From Streptosporangiales bacterium (GTDB lineage Bacteria > Actinomycetota > Actinomycetes > Streptosporangiales > Streptosporangiaceae), in assembly GCA_009380095.1 (NCBI GenBank), contig WHSL01000039.1, positions 1-34,366 of the forward strand: DNA of 34,366 nucleotides. Reading direction: 5' to 3'. The position numbers and the translations under genes are program-made. The notes under the pieces were generated by a model, which had not been told where the DNA came from, ran no database searches, and was given only the letters and a program-made list of their open reading frames with translations. This document shows positions 32,335 to 34,366 of the stretch, one piece after another. Within the stretch, counting starts at the first letter, position 1. Each line of letters begins with the position of its first letter.

Positions 32335-33207
32335 ATGCCGCTGACACCCGCGGATGTGCGGAACAAGCAATTCAGTACCACCCGGTTGCGACCGGGCTAT
32401 GACGAGGAAGAGGTCGACGCCTTCCTCGACGAGGTCGAGTCGGAGCTCGACCGGCTGATCCAGGAGAACGAGGAGCTGCGGGCCAAGCTCGCCGAGTGCC
32501 TGCGCGGCAAGGTGCCCGCGATGGCCGCACCGGTGGTGGAGCCCAAGCAGGAAGTGGCGCCGGAGCCGCCGAAGCAGGAGATGGCCCCGCCGCCGCCCGC
32601 CCCGGTGAACCAGCCGGAGCCCGCCCCCGCCGTCATGGGCATGCCCCCGGCCGAGGACAACATGGACACCGCGGCGCGGGTCCTGGCCCTCGCCCAGCAG
32701 ACCGCCGACCAGGCCATCGCCGACGCCCGTAGAGAGGCCGACGAGACCCTGGGCCGCGCGCGCCGCGAGGCCGACGAGATCCTCGGCAAGGCGCGCCGCC
32801 AGGCCGAGCAGATCGTCAGCGAGGCGCGGGCCCGGGCTGAGAGCCTGGAGCGCGACGCGCAGGAGCGGCACCGCCAGGCCATGGGCAACCTCGTGCAGCA
32901 GCGCGAGGAGCTCGAGGTCGAGGTGGACAACCTGCGCGCCTTCGAGCGTGAGTACCGCAGCCGCCTCAAGACCTACCTGGAGCGGCAGCTCCGTGACCTC
33001 GAGGCCGGCGCGACCGACACCGGGTCCTTCCCGGCGACCGGCGGGTCTTCCGCCGGGGCTCCGGTCATGCCACACTCCGAGACCCGCAACGGGCAGCCCA
33101 GCCCGGCCGGTTCGACCGGGCCGAACCCCTTCCCGCAGCCGGAGGCCGCGCAGCACGCCGGTGGCTTCCGTGGCGCGGACGCAGCCCCCCCGCACGACCG
33201 CCGGTAA
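32335..33207 (+). CDS. divIVA: Polar growth and septum protein DivIVA (Wag31)
   Basis: A 290-residue coiled-coil protein that marks curved membranes at poles and septa and directs polar growth in actinobacteria. The conserved lipid-binding N-domain is MPLTPADVRNKQFSTTRLRP onward to about residue 60. A Pro/Glu-rich linker (about 62-105) and a long coiled coil (about 112-225, with repeated AR(R/A)EAD heptad-like segments) follow, ending in a Gly/Pro-rich tail. AAGGAG (32321-32326) lies 8 bases before the ATG. It is the last core gene of the cluster; a repeat-containing membrane protein starts 36 bases later. Confidence 0.95.
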   Translation: MPLTPADVRNKQFSTTRLRPGYDEEEVDAFLDEVESELDRLIQENEELRAKLAECLRGKVPAMAAPVVEPKQEVAPEPPKQEMAPPPPAPVNQPEPAPAVMGMPPAEDNMDTAARVLALAQQTADQAIADARREADETLGRARREADEILGKARRQAEQIVSEARARAESLERDAQERHRQAMGNLVQQREELEVEVDNLRAFEREYRSRLKTYLERQLRDLEAGATDTGSFPATGGSSAGAPVMPHSETRNGQPSPAGSTGPNPFPQPEAAQHAGGFRGADAAPPHDRR

Positions 33208-33243
33208 CGGGCAGGCCCACGGCCCGCTCCGAGGAGAACCTTC

Positions 33244-34366
33244 GTGATCGTCACCAGCGCAGCCCTCGTCGTCATGGCGATCGCCATGCTGATCTGGGGG
33301 ATCGTCGCCGAGCAACTGACCGCCGTGTACGCGTCGGTGGGAGTCAGTGTCGTCTCGGCGGTCCTGCTTGCCGTCGGCGTTTTCCTGCGCCGCCGGGAGC
33401 TTTTCGGGGACGCTGCGCGTAGTGGTGCGGCCACGGTGCCGAACGGTGCCGCCGCCGCTGTCGGGACGGCCGGTCTGGGGAAGACGGCCGTACCGGTCGG
33501 CGGCGCGCCACACGGTGCCCGGCGCGACACCGCTGTGCGTGATACCACAAGCCTCCGCGGTACGGGCGCGCGCGGTACGGGCGCGCGCGATACGGGCGCG
33601 CGCGATGCGGACCGGCGCGACGCGGGCCCGCGCGATTCGGGGCCACGCGGCGCCGGCTCGGGCGGCACGCGCCGGCGCGGTGCGAACTCGGGTGGCATGG
33701 GTTCGGGTGGCACCGGGCCCGGGGTCGGGCCCGGGGACCGGGCTTCCGCCCCGGGGCGGGCGACGGCGCCCGCCACGCGCGGGGACGACGACGAGGGGGA
33801 GACGTACCCGGTGCCCACCGGGCTCGATGTGCCGTTGGACGCGATCGTCCACGTGGTTCCCGGGAGGCGCCGCTACCACCTCGGCAGCTGCCGGCAGCTG
33901 AGGGGGCGGCAGAGCGAAGAGCTCACCTATGAAGAGGCCCACGAGGAAGGCTTCAGCGCCTGCACGGCCTGCATGCCCGACATCGCCCTCGCAGCCCGAG
34001 GCCCCCGCACCGCCCAACCCACCCCGGCCCCCGTGACCCCCCAGAACTCCACCTGGGACGGCCAATCCGTACGGCCGGACACGGGCGGGGGCGAGCCCGC
34101 GGACACGCCCACGATCACCCCACAGAACTCAACGTGGGACGGCCAGTCCGTGAAGCCGGACGAGGCCGAGGATGCGGACACGGACACGATCAGCCCGCAG
34201 AACTCGACGTGGGACGGCCAGTCCGTGAAGCCCGGCGCCGGCAAGGCGGCGGACGTGGCGGACGCCGCGGACGACTCCACGGCGGAGTCTGCGGTCGCGG
34301 GAACGCGGTCGGCCGAGGAGAAGGCCGCGGCCCGCACCGACGAGCCGATGGGCCCGGCGGCCGCCA
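33244..34366 (+). CDS. Membrane-anchored repeat protein with His/Cys cluster, runs off the window (partial)
   Basis: A frame of at least 374 codons without a stop, from GTG 33244 with GAGGAG (33231-33236). Two membrane helices lie at about 2-22 and 27-47. Then come a low-complexity part with R-(G/D)-x-G-x repeats (about 105-134), a small domain with H212, C216, C240 and C243 (RRYHLGSC and SACTACMP, a likely metal site), and a tail with three units of (T/S)PQNSTWDGQSV(K/R)P at about residues 265-279, 292-306 and 317-331. I do not recognise the family. It follows divIVA by 36 bases and may be co-transcribed. The side of the membrane on which the tail lies is unknown. Confidence 0.8.
   Translation, partial: MIVTSAALVVMAIAMLIWGIVAEQLTAVYASVGVSVVSAVLLAVGVFLRRRELFGDAARSGAATVPNGAAAAVGTAGLGKTAVPVGGAPHGARRDTAVRDTTSLRGTGARGTGARDTGARDADRRDAGPRDSGPRGAGSGGTRRRGANSGGMGSGGTGPGVGPGDRASAPGRATAPATRGDDDEGETYPVPTGLDVPLDAIVHVVPGRRRYHLGSCRQLRGRQSEELTYEEAHEEGFSACTACMPDIALAARGPRTAQPTPAPVTPQNSTWDGQSVRPDTGGGEPADTPTITPQNSTWDGQSVKPDEAEDADTDTISPQNSTWDGQSVKPGAGKAADVADAADDSTAESAVAGTRSAEEKAAARTDEPMGPAAA
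33556..33645 (+). repeat. Six 15-bp tandem units within the terminal gene
   Basis: Units of CGCGGTACGGGCGCG type run at 33556, 33571, 33586, 33601, 33616 and 33631. The first two are identical, the third differs by one base and the rest diverge. The unit length keeps the frame and encodes Arg-Gly/Asp-x-Gly/Asp-x. Confidence 0.8.
34036..34236 (+). repeat. Three 15-codon PQNSTWDGQSV repeats in the terminal gene
   Basis: TPQNSTWDGQSVRPD (34036-34080), TPQNSTWDGQSVKPD (34117-34161) and SPQNSTWDGQSVKPG (34192-34236) are almost identical as protein, while their codons differ at several silent positions and the linkers between them are unrelated. The steps are 81 and 75 bases. Confidence 0.9.

Noticed and set aside
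32254-34065. Long - strand open frame of about 600 codons opposite divIVA and the terminal gene
   Set aside because: It is antisense to divIVA, which is certain, and its composition (His, Val, Gly, Arg) is that of a shadow frame in GC-rich DNA.
1-34366. CRISPR arrays, tRNA or rRNA genes, insertion sequences, prophage genes
   Set aside because: No regularly spaced identical repeats with unique spacers, no cloverleaf or rRNA-like stretch and no transposase or integrase motifs were seen on either strand.

Overview
The window is very GC-rich DNA with dense genes, frequent GTG and TTG starts and many 4-base stop/start overlaps. It carries a complete actinobacterial division and cell wall (dcw) cluster: mraZ-rsmH-ftsL-ftsI-murE-murF-mraY-murD-ftsW-murG-murC-ftsQ-ftsZ-pgeF-yggS-sepF-yggT-divIVA. 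The absence of ftsA, the presence of SepF and a Wag31-type DivIVA, and a MurE with a meso-diaminopimelate signature point to a high-GC Gram-positive actinomycete. The long FtsZ linker and the flanking gene set suggest the Streptosporangiales or relatives, but the genus is a guess.

Layout. Bases 1-2801 (+ strand) hold a SAM methyltransferase, DNA polymerase IV (dinB) and a two-helix DUF3040 protein. Bases 2802-3191 are repeat-bearing intergenic DNA. On the - strand follow an FGE/SUMF1-fold protein lacking one expected cysteine (3192-3851) and a three-gene operon moxR - DUF58 - transglutaminase/DUF3488 (8707 down to 4039). Next come an MFS transporter (8994-10244, -), a 0.7 kb gap with a possible frameshifted small gene, and an aldehyde dehydrogenase (10955-12316, -). 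The dcw cluster (+) fills 12642 to 33207. The last frame (33244 to the window end, no stop reached) is a membrane-anchored protein with a His/Cys cluster and three near-identical PQNSTWDGQSV repeats.

How the genes work together. MurE, MurF, MurD and MurC build UDP-MurNAc-pentapeptide, MraY and MurG make lipid I and lipid II, and FtsW with FtsI polymerise and cross-link septal peptidoglycan. FtsL and FtsQ connect these enzymes to FtsZ. SepF anchors FtsZ to the membrane, YggT is a small membrane protein and DivIVA marks poles and septa. MraZ controls the cluster: four GTGG(A/G)G boxes in exact 10-bp phase overlap its own promoter.

Main new observations: (1) GTGG(A/G)G boxes, including two 10-bp-phased pairs, also lie upstream of the divergent aldehyde dehydrogenase, suggesting MraZ control of a metabolic gene; (2) the repeat protein after divIVA; (3) a 33-codon frame coupled between murG and murC; (4) hairpins or palindromes at several of the non-overlapping dcw junctions, including a 22-bp one between murD and ftsW.
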